A stretch of DNA of 64,000 nt from the NCBI GenBank assembly GCA_030247915.1, contig JAPDRQ010000070.1, positions 62,001 to 126,000 on the forward strand. Reading direction: 5' to 3'. A model generated the notes under the pieces. The model was not told the origin of the DNA and searched no databases. It worked only from the letters and a program-made list of their open reading frames with translations. Origin of the DNA: Neophaeococcomyces mojaviensis. Taxonomy: Eukaryota; Ascomycota; Eurotiomycetes; Chaetothyriales. Position 1 is the first letter of the stretch, and each line of letters begins with the position of its first letter. This document shows positions 43,411-54,889 of this stretch, piece by piece. The position numbers were made by a program, and so were the translations under genes.

Positions 43411-43970
43411 GGAGTGTGAACTGTCAGGAGAAGGTATTAGGAAAGACGTGGTAAGGATGTGAAAACTAATTGCAAAAGTGTCATTGGAATAAAATTGTTT
43501 CAACTTTAGTGTCCGAAGAGGCTGTACCTGGCCTTGAATTAAATATCGTAGAGGCACCATGGTTGAGTTCTGGAGCTTTTATTCGTTCCTCAGTTATCAA
43601 GTCATCAACCTCATATACTCTATGATATGCTGACTTCATACAATTGTAGTATGCAGTTTGTCCACCCCAGTGGCTGTACAGTGGGTGTCCTCAGAAATAC
43701 CCACAATTTGCATTTCCGAAAATTTGGTTGCCAGGTACTGCCCGAGGCCGCTCCAGGCAATGTAAGTCCAAATTTGGTGATCTAAACTCTGGGGACAAAC
43801 CAACTTGGTGGTTGATGCTCAATTTGGATGCGTACTCCAGAACAAGCCATCTGCCTGTATCGATAGCATTGATGGACATCGTCCTTCCAGAAAGTCTACC
43901 GGTTCAAAACGGTTCACCATAGATTAAGCCGATCAACATCCATTAGGTTTCGGATGAGCATTCTTCAGCC
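43411..43970. other. intergenic between convergent genes
   Basis: 560 bp, nothing recognised. Confidence 0.4.
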
Positions 43971-45455
43971 TCAGTCAGCTGCAAACGCTATAGCTGCAGG
44001 CAATCTGAAGGAAGCGCAGTAGAATAACTTCTTGGGCGCGACTAATCGAGCTCGGTGCAATGTGACCTCGTCACGCTCTTTGTCCAGATCGTGGCCCAGA
44101 TATTGTGACAGTCTACCCAATAATTCGACCTTCTCTTTCTCTTCGTTGTCATCTTCGTCACGGGCTTGAAACGTGTACACATGAATCATTGGGAGCTTCC
44201 GGTCAACAAATAAGTTTTCCTGACCGCGATAGAGTCCTTTGTATGCATCCAAAAACTCAATCGCAGATGCTGGTAGATTCATGATAAAGTGGTCAAATGT
44301 TTTCGGTTCTTCTAGTTCGATCGTATTGCTTGCGGCATATTCAGCGGATCGTTGTTTCTCTTCCGCTGTAGCCTTCCTTGATAATACTGTTTTTGGTTTT
44401 TTCTGGAACGTCCTCCTGTTGGTCAGAAGGTCTTGTGTTGCTGATTTGATAAACTCGCGACCGTCCATATTGTATGCTCGCACAAATGGTTCCACTTTGT
44501 TTGCTCGAATTGCTGCAACCATTGCTCGGAAGCCTGCAGGATTGAGATCGTTCGCTCTCACCCAAATCTGTTTCTTGCCAGCTGGAACTGCAAAAGGTCC
44601 GACACCTGCCATCACGTCGCAAACTGCTTGACCTTCTTTGAAGCTGGCAACAAGTCGTTCGTGCTCATGTCCGTTACGGGTATTCCAGTAGACTTCGCCG
44701 AAGTTGAATTTGAATTCGCAATTGGCATGGTGGACCGTAACATCAAGATCATCTGGACCTGCAAGAACTTCGTACGGGAATGTTCTGAATACTGACTCTG
44801 TGCCAACGTCTTGCAACTTGTTGATTACAGTCTTCACACCATGATTCTTGTCGAGAAGAACCTGTCCGATCAAGTACTTGTACGGTAAGAACTGCTCACG
44901 TAAGTTAAGGTGTGCCACATGGCCAACCTGCGCGAAGCCTGACGGATTCTGGCCCTCGTCTTCAGATAGCTCGGGTAAAATAGCCCCTAAGATATCTGAC
45001 ATAGACCAATCATCATAACTCAGAACCAGCTCAAATGGTCGGACTTTCGCGGCGCCGTTCATCACGAAATTCGACCAATGCTCCGACCACGTCGAAGGAT
45101 CATTGGCTTTGACATGTGGTAGGAGCATAATGCACTTGGCACCCGGCGTGGTATCATCATCCCGGACTGGTTTTATAGTCGTAGCTAGTAGTAGATCGCG
45201 TGAGGCACCAAGCTTTGATTTGACTTTTTGAATATCTTTAGGATCAAAAACAGTTATCGCCGATGTCTGAAGTTTGGTTTGGAAGAAAGAACGATCAAGC
45301 ACTTTCATATCACGATTGATGGGAGGACGAGCAAGCTCGGCGACCGAAAGGTTGTTCATGTTGCGAATATGACATGCTCGAACGATCGGATATTCTCGAC
45401 TGGAGCGGGAATGCCAAAATCTGAATCTCGTCAGAGCAGTGCAGCGTTTCAACAT
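43971..45455 (-). CDS. TRM5: tRNA (guanine37-N1)-methyltransferase
   Basis: 494 aa, single exon. It methylates G37 next to the anticodon with SAM, preventing +1 frameshifting. The N-terminal D1/D2 part includes VLDRSFFQTKLQTSA and SEHWSNFVMNGAAKVRPFEL. The Rossmann methyltransferase domain shows HLNLREQFLPYKYLIGQVLLD, then CDVMAGVGPFAVPAGKK (SAM loop), NDLNPAGFRAM and the catalytic-region motif FIMNLPASAIEFLDAYKG. The first 32 residues (MLKRCTALTRFRFWHSRSSR...) are basic, lack acidic residues near the start and look like a mitochondrial presequence. A second in-frame Met at residue 33 precedes MNNLSVAELARPPINR, where the cytosolic form would begin. It is head-to-head with the AlkB gene. Confidence 0.93.
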   Translation of the reverse strand: MLKRCTALTRFRFWHSRSSREYPIVRACHIRNMNNLSVAELARPPINRDMKVLDRSFFQTKLQTSAITVFDPKDIQKVKSKLGASRDLLLATTIKPVRDDDTTPGAKCIMLLPHVKANDPSTWSEHWSNFVMNGAAKVRPFELVLSYDDWSMSDILGAILPELSEDEGQNPSGFAQVGHVAHLNLREQFLPYKYLIGQVLLDKNHGVKTVINKLQDVGTESVFRTFPYEVLAGPDDLDVTVHHANCEFKFNFGEVYWNTRNGHEHERLVASFKEGQAVCDVMAGVGPFAVPAGKKQIWVRANDLNPAGFRAMVAAIRANKVEPFVRAYNMDGREFIKSATQDLLTNRRTFQKKPKTVLSRKATAEEKQRSAEYAASNTIELEEPKTFDHFIMNLPASAIEFLDAYKGLYRGQENLFVDRKLPMIHVYTFQARDEDDNEEKEKVELLGRLSQYLGHDLDKERDEVTLHRARLVAPKKLFYCASFRLPAAIAFAAD

Positions 45456-45886
45456 AAAGGACCAAAATGAGTGACTGATGGAGGCTTATGCCATTAAAGA
45501 ATATGACTCCAAAAGGGGAGAGAAAAAAGAGCGGATCGGAGAAAGTGCGGCTAATTTCTAACATTGATTTCTGAGCTTGAGCGACTTGGTTGCAGAATCA
45601 AAGCATCGATAAATCTCCGGACACTCAAGCAAATATTATCATACTGCGCGTAGACAACGGCATTGCGTTGACGATATGTATTTGATGGCAATGCTTGTGT
45701 TCAAGGTCTCAGGTGGTCTTTCGGTTCGGCCAGACGCGTCAAACACCTTAACGCGTCTTGAAATGACGTCGATACATTTGTGGCGTTGATGATCGTCTCT
45801 GATCCTATCCGGAAGGTACTCAGCTAGATCTCCTATCACAGCATGCACACTCATTCTTGTTCAACTCTTCGAGCTCAGCAATCAAC
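45456..45886. promoter_or_regulatory. shared promoter region TRM5 / AlkB-like
   Basis: 431 bp between head-to-head start codons, the shortest divergent spacer here and a good candidate for a bidirectional promoter. No motif is placed with confidence. Confidence 0.5.
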
Positions 45887-47029
45887 ATGGCCAAGCGCAC
45901 ATTAGAAGCCTTCTTTTCGCCGCCATCCAAAAAAGCCAAAGCAGATATTGGGCCACTTTCCCGAATAGTTTCACCACTAGTCAAAGCAGCACAGGCAACC
46001 GATACCTTTACTGATCAATCAACGAGCGATATCCAAAGGTTTACATCACATCCTTCGTGGCCCAGCCTTATAGCAGATCTCCCCAAGGGCATCTCCGATT
46101 CTATTGAAGAGCTCCTGCTAACAGCGTCTGGTAAAGCTATCAACAATCAGCCACACCTGGACCTGCTTTATTTCCAACCACTAATACCACAACCTACAGC
46201 GGACGAGCTTTTCAGATTTCTGCGATCTTCACTGCCGTTCTACCGTGTGAAATATACAATCAATCGGTTCGGTAAATCATTGGACATCAATACCCCGCGT
46301 TACACTACCGTCTTCGGCATTGATGAAACGTCTCGTTTCCTCATTACTCAGGAGTCTTCGTCTTCAGACGAGTCATCCTCGAATATCACTTATACGACAA
46401 GCCGCATCGTCGAATCTTCCAATCTTACCAAGGAAAGCCCACCAGCCAAATACCAGAAATATACTGTCCCACCTCGACCAATTCCGCCGTGCCTCATGCT
46501 CCTCAAGAATCTCATGGAGGCACTGGCTTCAGACACGTACAACATTGTGCTTGTCAATTATTATGCCACTGGCACAGATAGCATATCCTTCCATAGCGAT
46601 GATGAGCGCTTTCTCGGCGAAAACCCAGCGATAGCTTCGTTCTCCCTTGGCGCTCGACGCGATTTCCTGCTCAAGCACAAACCTCCAGGTGCTGGTCCTG
46701 GCAACGGCAACAAGAATGGCGCACCGAAAGGTCAAGATGCAGTTTTCCCTGGCACCACCCAAATCAAACTCCCGCTTGGGTCAGGCGACATGATATTGAT
46801 GCGAGGCGAAACCCAGCGCAACTGGCTCCATAGCATACCTAAGCGGACGGGTAAAGGAAATGAGGCGGATACGGGGAGAATCAACATCACAATGAGAAAG
46901 GCGATGATTCCGGCAGGTACTGCGAATTACTACCAGTACAATGTCGGGACTGGGCCCGTGTACAGATGGGATAACAAGAAGAAGGAGATGAGATTATGGG
47001 AAGAAATGAAGCTCGAAGAGAACATCTGA
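45887..47029 (+). CDS. AlkB/ALKBH2-type 2-oxoglutarate-Fe(II) dioxygenase
   Basis: 380 aa from the ATG at 45887; the frame is open ten codons upstream only from a TTG. The dioxygenase core is present: VKYTINRFGKSLDINTPRYT, then LVNYYATGTDSISFHSDDE with the Fe ligands His and Asp (H-x-D), then ASFSLGARRDFLLKHK. The distal His lies in NWLHSIPKR, and the 2OG-binding RINITMRK matches the AlkB R-x-N-x-T-x-R pattern. These enzymes reverse 1-methyladenine and 3-methylcytosine in DNA or RNA. The N-terminus MAKRTLEAFFSPPSKKAK resembles a PCNA-binding box with a basic tail. It is probably nuclear. Confidence 0.87.
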   Translation: MAKRTLEAFFSPPSKKAKADIGPLSRIVSPLVKAAQATDTFTDQSTSDIQRFTSHPSWPSLIADLPKGISDSIEELLLTASGKAINNQPHLDLLYFQPLIPQPTADELFRFLRSSLPFYRVKYTINRFGKSLDINTPRYTTVFGIDETSRFLITQESSSSDESSSNITYTTSRIVESSNLTKESPPAKYQKYTVPPRPIPPCLMLLKNLMEALASDTYNIVLVNYYATGTDSISFHSDDERFLGENPAIASFSLGARRDFLLKHKPPGAGPGNGNKNGAPKGQDAVFPGTTQIKLPLGSGDMILMRGETQRNWLHSIPKRTGKGNEADTGRINITMRKAMIPAGTANYYQYNVGTGPVYRWDNKKKEMRLWEEMKLEENI

Positions 47030-48009
47030 ACTGGAAGACGATCAGTAGGGACAAAAACTCGATGAGCTTGGTATGGAAGACTAGGTCATTCAGCGCATCG
47101 CATCCAATGCAAGAAACTCGGAACAAATACCTTAGATGCGATGGTGATCGGAGCGAATGCAAAGCCGGGTGCAAGCACCAGATTCATAAGACCATCCAAC
47201 TAAGCCCATGTTGCGAGTTGAGTGCCAAAGATTGGTTCGACAACAAAGTGCGATGTGTCGTGTGCGTAACGATCAACATCGGATACACTTCAAGGTCAGT
47301 CGAAGCTTCAACTGTCTAATTCTGACGAAATCTGGCCCCGCAATGCTTGGATACTCATATGCGCAATCAGCAGCAAGGTGTCATCACCACGTCTGCTAAC
47401 AGACCACAGTCACCAATATTCTCGGTTTATTGACAAGCGAACTGAACAGCAAGGCACAAATCTTAAAGATGCCCGATCCAGCAGTTGCTGGCAGACTTGC
47501 TCGACTCGAATGCAGGCCGACCAAGGTGGAAAGCATCGCCCGAGTACACTGACTGTTTGGTAATGCCTTGCTGGACAGCTACATGGCTCACATAAGGATA
47601 GTAGGTTATTGCTATACCCATGAAACGAGAACTAAGAGCATTAAGGAGAGCAACGTATCCGCGCCAGCATACGATCCGTGGAGAGCGCTGAACGAAACCT
47701 AGTGGAGACCCTCTAACACCAAATTGAGTCAGGCGGACCATGTATGGGAGGGTTACAAAACAAGCAAAGCTTTCCCAAGGCCATTGAGCACTGTTGATTG
47801 TCCTGTCCTACCCGCTCCTGTCCGAATCTTGATTGGCTCTTCTAATCTAGAAATTGCTGTTAGTTGTATGACCGTATCCTGCGTTTGAAACACTTCTTGA
47901 CTGCGAGAGTAAGCTTAAAGCATAATTTGGTCCACAGCCATAGATGCAATGGTATCGAGTCTACGAAATCGAGGTTCTAATGGCGTTGATCGCACAAATA
48001 CTAATCATC
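47030..48009. other. intergenic region
   Basis: About 980 bp with no supportable gene between the AlkB gene and the phosphotransferase pseudogene. Confidence 0.4.
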
Positions 48010-48490
48010 CTACCGTTGTTCTATGCCATGAACCTCGTCCTTAGCATCCCACCCTATGCCATACTCTCCCTCAGACAGGAAGATCGGCATTGGCAATCCC
48101 CTTGATCTTCTGGTAAACAGCACCGATGAAATGGGTTTGCTCGGGTCTGCCCAGGTCCGGCCACGTCTGGGCCAGCTGGGAACCCTGGACATGTTCCATG
48201 ATGATGTATTCAGTACTGTAACGAATGATCACAACTACTGTTTGATTGGTCAGTTGAGGTAGTTCTGCCAACGTAAATGGCGTCGGGCCACAATACGTTG
48301 TCCATTCTCCATAAAGAACTAGACCCATGTTGAACCCTCTTTCTTTCTTGTCGCGCGTATAATTAACTGAGCCCTGGACAAATTTCTATGGCTAGTTGAA
48401 GACTGAACTCGATGTGCCGAGGACGGCGCTCCTCCGTTACTGCGCAGCCAGCCGCTTGTATGCGCATAAGGATCGAAGCTTGCCGTCATA
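48010..48490 (-). pseudogene. degenerate phosphotransferase (APH/choline-kinase-like) gene fragment
   Basis: Fragments in three different frames follow the order of the fungal phosphotransferase family. FDPYAHTSGWLRSN lies near 48490-48450, then RHIEFSLQLAIEICPGLS followed at once by a TAA, then KKE(R)GFNMGLVLY, then a shifted MENGQRIVARRHL. Last is EYIIMEHVQGSQLAQTWPDL with a downstream VYQKIKG. The conserved glycine loop and the catalytic loop of an intact kinase are not recovered in one frame, and the C-terminal half is missing. Frameshifts plus a stop argue for a pseudogene. Undetected introns could explain one or two breaks but not all. Confidence 0.6.
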
Positions 48491-48664
48491 TCCGACATCT
48501 ACGATGTCGAAGCAGCTACGGCAGCAGCTACGACTCACAGAAGCGGTGGCCATGATCTGCATCATACGACAACGCTTTACGCCATATGCAGATGATGGAA
48601 GGAGTTCCTGCAGGTATTCAGGAAGATAGGTCACGCATGAAGCATCAGAGAACTGAAGTCGTGC

Positions 48665-51645
48665 TCATGGTAAGGGAACAGACGTTATCGCTGTGCGCAC
48701 AGCCATCAATATGGAGCATAGAAATACATTCGCTATCTTTGTACAATATCTATCCGACAACCGAAAGTTTTCATATGGAAATGGTGTGGTCTCCATAGAC
48801 ATGACGACTTCATCGATCCTGACATAAGTCTTGTTGCGTTCGAAGTTCAGAGAGGCTTTGCTGTAACTTCGAAATACATGCTGAGAGTATTCATCGCGCT
48901 TCTGTGCCAAACGGTGCAAGGACGGGTTGGCCACGACATAATTTTGGGCTAGTCCACGTACGACTCCCTCGTTACCGAATCGAAAATATTCACGGAGACC
49001 TTTCCGGAACTGTACTGATCCTGATAGAAACTCCTCGACCTCGGCCTGCCGGCGGACGCTCACCCGTTTCGTCATCCTCTAGCGCATGCATGTATACGCT
49101 TTGTCTCTCCGTTAACAACACGCGTGGAGTTGAGAGCCTATTCATGAGTTTAAGCCTCACAAGCTTCTCGTTGACGTTTTTAGCATGCATTGCCTCCTTA
49201 ACGTCGCTGTCTCTTGCCATAGTCGAGACTTTGAGGTGCTCTTCCATTGTTGCGCTCTGCGCCTGAGCGAGACACTGCCACGCATTGTCACCGATACGTG
49301 ATGCTTTAGTCCTTGTGAAGAACTTCATCGTGACCAGGCCCACAGTTAGGAGGTGGAGAGTCAGAAAAGCTATTACAATGACAAGGCCAAGATGCCTCTG
49401 CGGAAATGCTGCATGCTCGAACCAGGATATCGATGGCCGTGCTTCAATATCAAAATATGGCATCCAGTCGTAGTAAGCCACTAGAAGAGTCAGCAGAGGT
49501 TCTTTCACGTCAATCTCATCATCACTGAGTTGGTGTAGAATCATGACACAAGTCAATCGGGTAGGTGAAACTTACTCCTAGCCAGCATGAAAACATATGC
49601 CTGAAAAGCGAGATGGATTTCTCCCAGATCTCGAAGTACATCTTGAAATATTTGCTGTGTAGTCCCACCAGATACTGTGACTGTAACGACAGCAATTGGA
49701 TCGTCGGCTGGGAGTGCGCATTTTGTGCACAATGTAGTTTCCCAACAGTACTTGTCGCGAACATATATTTTAAGGAATTCTTGCGGTGTCTTCGATGAGT
49801 TCCGTAAGCCCATGTCAGTTGAAGCCTGAAAAGTCTGATTGACCTGAGATCGAAGATCTGCGACACTTGTTGTGAGTTCGAGCAGACCTCGGCCTGAAAC
49901 ATTCAAGGACCCTATTGAAGGTCGCTGAAGCACTCCAATCTGTCCACGAAGTGTTTCGGTTCCTGCAAGTCGAAGAGATGGATCCCACGTAAAGCTGGGT
50001 TCTGGAAGAGGAGACCGGGTCATGGCTGACACATTTGCTGTGACGGAGACGATCGAATCGAAGCATAATGTCACTGCAACTCGAAATGCAGTCGCTTGAG
50101 CCATTGTAAAGATAAGCCACTCTTTCTCTGATGTTATAACAAGTGGATTCACAGTGTCATTCATGGTGATGTAAAGTTTCGAGTCTTCAGTCTGGTTCAG
50201 TTGCTCAGAAAAAGTCTGGGCCTTGCTAGTTCCGTATGTATAGTTCAACATAACATGGCCTCTTCCTGTGAGTAGCTTCACAGGGTCGCCTTTCATGTAG
50301 TAAGACAGTGTGTTGACTTGTGCAAGGCCATTCGTCATATTATACTTTTGTGAGCTGAGCAACGTGCCATCTGGAGAGATATAATCGAATTCTGTGAAGT
50401 TTTCATTCGTAATCTGATCAAATCGTGGATCGAGCGTCGAGACGAGGCCGGGCCCCGTCACGTGAAGCTTTTCTCGAACACTCCATTCGTCGTTGTGGTC
50501 AGTCACATATGAAGGCAATTGCATCAAGTACTGATTTGTGAGGTTGACTAGCGTGGTGTTGTCTGAGGACAAGGTATATTCGACATTCGACAGCGTGTAA
50601 GGCTCTGCTGTTAATGCAGGCACAGGGGCCATAACAAGGCCTGGGACCCAGTGCGATGGTACCAATTGACCGACCAACATCCATCCAGTACTGTTAGTAT
50701 AGGCAAGAGCATAGTCGGAGTGCAATTGAGGCTGAATGCACACCATTCTCGTGTCGAGTACAGTGGTTTGACCATCAAATTTTTTGATAGATGTCCTGGT
50801 ACTGTGATCAGGTTCAGGCATGAAAGCTCTGTGAACTATGCCAGTGTCCTTGATAGTGTCCGGATCAGCATCATCTGGTAGCGCTATCGCCTCCTGGTAC
50901 TCTGCGAATGCTTGAAACCCTTGTGGATTCTCCTGCCAATACGGTGGAACGTAGAATTGCGTACTTGTGTTCAGGTTATTGCTTGACATTCCAAGCAGTG
51001 TTGTGTTGGCTCTGCTTTCTGAGACCACGAGGCCAAAACTGAGGTCGGAGGCTAAAAAGGTTGACGTGAACTGTAGGAGCGATGTTGTGCATAGGAGCAC
51101 TAGTAGAATGCATGCCGATTGGAAGTGTCCGGTAAGAGAACCGAATAGAGCAAAGAACAGACTCTGAGGCCCTGAGTTGACGTAGCGATATATTGAGACA
51201 GGTGCTGACGCATGCAGATTGACCCCGTGTCCCTCTAGAATAACAGCTGCAAGCATTGACGTGGCAACACTGCGAGTGTTAGTGCTGATTGATACAAAGC
51301 CATTAGATCTGCTTACGCCGCTGAGCCAGTGACTGCGGTCCGCAAGACCACTGTACTGATGGTAATTGTTTCAACAGTCCAACCTCCAAGGACTAAGTTT
51401 CTCCATACTGGGTGAGTTTGATCAAGAGGTGGATTCGTCCACAGAAAGAACAGCAGTATGACCACGATAGGTATTACCAATGCTGTGAAGAGCAGAGTGA
51501 GGGTCGTCAATAAAGACAATCGCTTATACCAGGAAAGCTTCACATTACTAGCCTCCTCCTCATGTGTGGCGTGTACACTGCCATTGTCTTGTACCAACGT
51601 TACCGATGCATCTTTTGTTGTAGTGTTCGAAGCAGGATACACCAT
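48665..51645 (-). CDS. large multi-TM fungal membrane protein, uncharacterised
   Basis: Four-exon model (51645-51317, 51269-49576, 49480-49064, 49020-48665) giving 931 aa in one frame. Introns are 47, 95 and 43 nt. Exon 1 has two hydrophobic segments (TTLTLLFTALVIPIVVILLFF is the first), and exon 2 adds a third (HFQSACILLVLLCTTSLLQF). About 450 extracellular residues with many N-x-S/T sites follow, then a final TM (LGLVIVIAFLTLHLLTVGLV) and a cytosolic tail. This layout recurs in uncharacterised ascomycete membrane proteins; no function is known. The last intron (GTGAGC...ATCAG) is short. Without it the protein stops at 48990 after 837 aa. The very C-terminus is therefore uncertain. Confidence 0.65.
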
Positions 51646-52263
51646 TTCGTGCTTTTAAGGCTGGTAGCAACTTCAAGTTGAGCGATACTTTGATGTTTGC
51701 ACTGATCTAGAGACAAGCAGTTCGAGGCGCGGTTGTTGATGTCTATCTATCTTTCCAATATGTAGTTGCGTTGGGAGGTATATCTCCTCCCTACGCATCA
51801 GTGCCTGCTTGCATCCTGTTCGTTTCGTTTAGGGAGGTTCCAGACATGTCTGCTTAGAAAGATGCCTTGCAGTGGTTGCATTAGTTTGGAAGATGGATTA
51901 GAGTGGTGTGCATGCAATCAAAATCTCTAGGCACCTAGACTCTCATCTTTCAAGGCAGACTATGCTAAGCCTCCAGTTTCAGCCATTCAGAAAGTACTTA
52001 GTTATGCGACGCGAATGTGAATAACATCCAGCTGAACACGAGTGTGTGACTGCTGATTGGTCGAAAGACTGGAACGACACGACCACTCAGAAAGCGTGCC
52101 TTCTGCGTTTCCCGCGCGGCCCAAATTGAATAGAGATGGAAAGCACCACCATTCCGAAAATGCACTAGCGGACCCGCCAGGCCGGTCTTCGGCTGGCATC
52201 AGATAAAGGCAGGCAAGCATGTGCACCTAACATTAGCCCTGTTATGTGTCCCCTTGGCGCTAT
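51646..52263. other. intergenic, upstream of membrane-protein gene
   Basis: About 620 bp leading to the outer transposon edge; no gene seen. Confidence 0.4.
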
Positions 52264-52279
52264 CCTCTGCGCGTACAAT

Positions 52280-52309
52280 CCTCTGCGCGTACAGATTGTG
52301 ACATTTAGC
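52280..52309 (+). repeat. left TIR of transposon A
   Basis: 30 bp, identical to the reverse complement of 54890-54919. Confidence 0.85.
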
Positions 52310-52511
52310 GCGCCCCACTGCGGGACTACCATCTGGTGGTAATTACATAGAAAACAAGTCAATGCATTGGGTATGAAGTATTACGAATACCAGAGCCCTT
52401 GCGGACGCGGTCCACGCGTATGAGGCAGCGATATCGACTTGTATAGACAAATCGTGGTGTCACAAATCGATATCGCCGTCGCCTGGTGTAGCTATTACCC
52501 TCCTCTTGCTA

Positions 52512-52667
52512 ATGACGGTCCTGTGGTCTGATTATGAGGCTGCGCTCGTCGTGGTACTGGCCCCAGCAGGCCTTGTTATCAACGCAAAGGTATTTCTTGC
52601 AGTTATCGCAGTAGGTGTTGATCCTGGATGACCGCGCAGGCGTGGTGTTGATGATCTCGACCAGAGG
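52512..52667 (-). pseudogene. transposase C-terminal remnant, element A
   Basis: A minus-strand segment of about 50 codons ending in TAG reads LVEIINTTPARSSRINTYC then DNCKKYLCVDNKACWGQYH. The C-x2-C...LC...CW-x2-YH arrangement looks like the Cys-rich C-terminal finger of piggyBac-like (DDE_Tnp_1_7) transposases. The assignment is tentative, because the AT duplications do not match the TTAA expected of piggyBac. The upstream coding part is destroyed by AT mutation. Confidence 0.5.
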
Positions 52668-53620
52668 ATTTCGCCTATTATATTCTCGAGTTTAACAGTT
52701 TTTCTAGGCACAGTAGCTGCGCTTTTGACCTTGAACTGGTATATATACGTCGTCTACGACCTCAATAAGGCCCTTAATTAATAGTGTTGAGATTAGAAGG
52801 TAGCGGTAGGCAGATAGTAAATGAATGACTTATTATTGTTCTATATACGCGCCGATAGTCCCTATATATATGCACCTATAACAGGGATAAATGAATGGCT
52901 GGCCCCTATAGGGGGTACTAAAGAGAGAGGTTGGTTAAGTGGCAGGGAGGCTACTAACCAACTGGCTCCACTGGTGGACCAACTGGTCCACCCTAGGTTG
53001 GACTTACCCCTTTTAGGGTTACTATTCTTAATAAATAGTATAAGAAATCGCTCACGGTATCGTTGATTACTAGGATTTTTAACTTAGTATCGCTTCTAGA
53101 TAATAAAGGTATTAATATAGTAGATATTAATGATATATTTAATAATTTTCTTCGTCCACTTAGCCTAATGAGGCCTTCGTACGGTCTTATAGGCGCGTAG
53201 TTAATTATAGAGGTCGGTATTACCTATATATTAATTATAATTAACGGCGATCTTTAGTTACTAAATCTAAACCTAAATAAAGTTAGTAGGTATACCTCTT
53301 ATAAGTAATCTCGCCCTTATATATTAAATTATAGCTTCGGAAGTATAAGGACTATAGATTGTAGATATAAAGAATATAATATTCTACCTTTTATAGTTTT
53401 TCTAGATTATATAAGCTACGATATCGTTAATAATAAGGGCTAATTACTAATTTTAGACTAGTTTAGACCTAAATCTATACTTAATCGCTAATAAAATAGA
53501 TAAAAAGCTAGGTATATTAGCTCTTATAGTACTATATATATTAATATTAATCGTTAATAGCGCTTTAGTTAATGATATATTAATAAAGAGGTTATTAATA
53601 TAATAAGCGAAGGTTTACTA

Positions 53621-53824
53621 TTGTGGTGGTATTCAAGGGTGCTCCATTTGAGATCATGTAATAGCTAGATAGGAGAGGCTAGAAGGACGGATGATGTTCA
53701 CTCTTCTCGTTGTTGTTCTTGATGATGATTATCCGTCTCTTAAGAAGGCATCTTTCAAAAGTAGCTATATGTAGTGCACTCGGTAAACTTGCCTTATAAG
53801 GAATGCACCGCATTCCCACGACAC
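53621..53824. mobile_element. 204-bp mariner-type MITE inside element A
   Basis: Flanked by TA (53619-53620 and 53825-53826). The ends are imperfect inverted repeats: TTGTGGTGGTATTC against GTGTCGTGGGAATGC, with about 10 matches in 14. It is clearly less AT-rich than its host. Element B lacks it at the matching place (near 55985-56030), where homology to A runs through, so the insertion is in A only. No coding capacity; presumably mobilised by a Tc1/mariner or Fot1-type transposase elsewhere. Confidence 0.65.
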
Positions 53825-54889
53825 TATTTCTATTTAGCTATAACTCGCTCGTAAAGTATATATACTATTACCTTTTAGAGTAGAAGCTTAATTATAAAGG
53901 CCTAGCTACTATTTAAACTTCTTAATCTTTTTTTAATACTTCTAATTAATATATTAATCTTAATACTATTGAGTACCCCCTTAAGGCCGTTATAATTTAA
54001 AGATACTATAAAATTATATAAAAGGCCTCTATAGCTATAGAGAGCTAATATATAAAAGCCTTTATTTACTAGCTTATACCTTATACGATATTTATTCTTT
54101 TATTAATTATAGAATTTAATAAAAGACTTATTAATAATTAAATAGCTTTTAGATATTAAAACGATTTTAAAACGATTATATATAAAATCTAGAGTAGTTT
54201 AAATCTTTTAAAACTATACGGTATATTTTTTATTTAATATATTATCGCTATAAAGAACGAGATATTACTTAATAGCTTTAAAGTATTAAAAGCTAATTCT
54301 TTATATACGTAGGCCCTTAATTAACTATAGATCTTATATTAAGGTTAATATAAATATACTTTTAATTATTTATAATCGATAAGCTAGCTACCGTTTTATC
54401 TTAATATCGCTTACGTTTTTTTATAATAATTTATAATTTAAGTCGCGCCTTATCTTAATATTAGTATAATATATAAGTTAATCGAGTACGTATTAGAAAA
54501 ATAGTAAAAATAGTTATATTAGCGACTACGATACCTATAACGAATCTTATAGCTCTTACTATTAATAGAATATTTCTATTAGGCTTTACTAATACGATAT
54601 AGGCTACTATAAGTATATACGAACGTTATCGAGCGAGATATTACCTATAGTAAATATCGAGGTCGGGTCTAAATTAGCCTTAACTAAATCACGTTATTTA
54701 CTTAGGATCTAGAGGTCGCGCTATTTACTAACACTAGCTATTTTAGATATAAGATATTAGTATACACAGATACAGAATGATAGGACGAACGTAATGATAC
54801 TAATTATACAGCTATTAAAGGGCGCTGGGGGCAGCAAATAGTGGTGGAAAGGGTAGGTGGTGGAACCGTGTGAACAATTTAAGTTTGGA

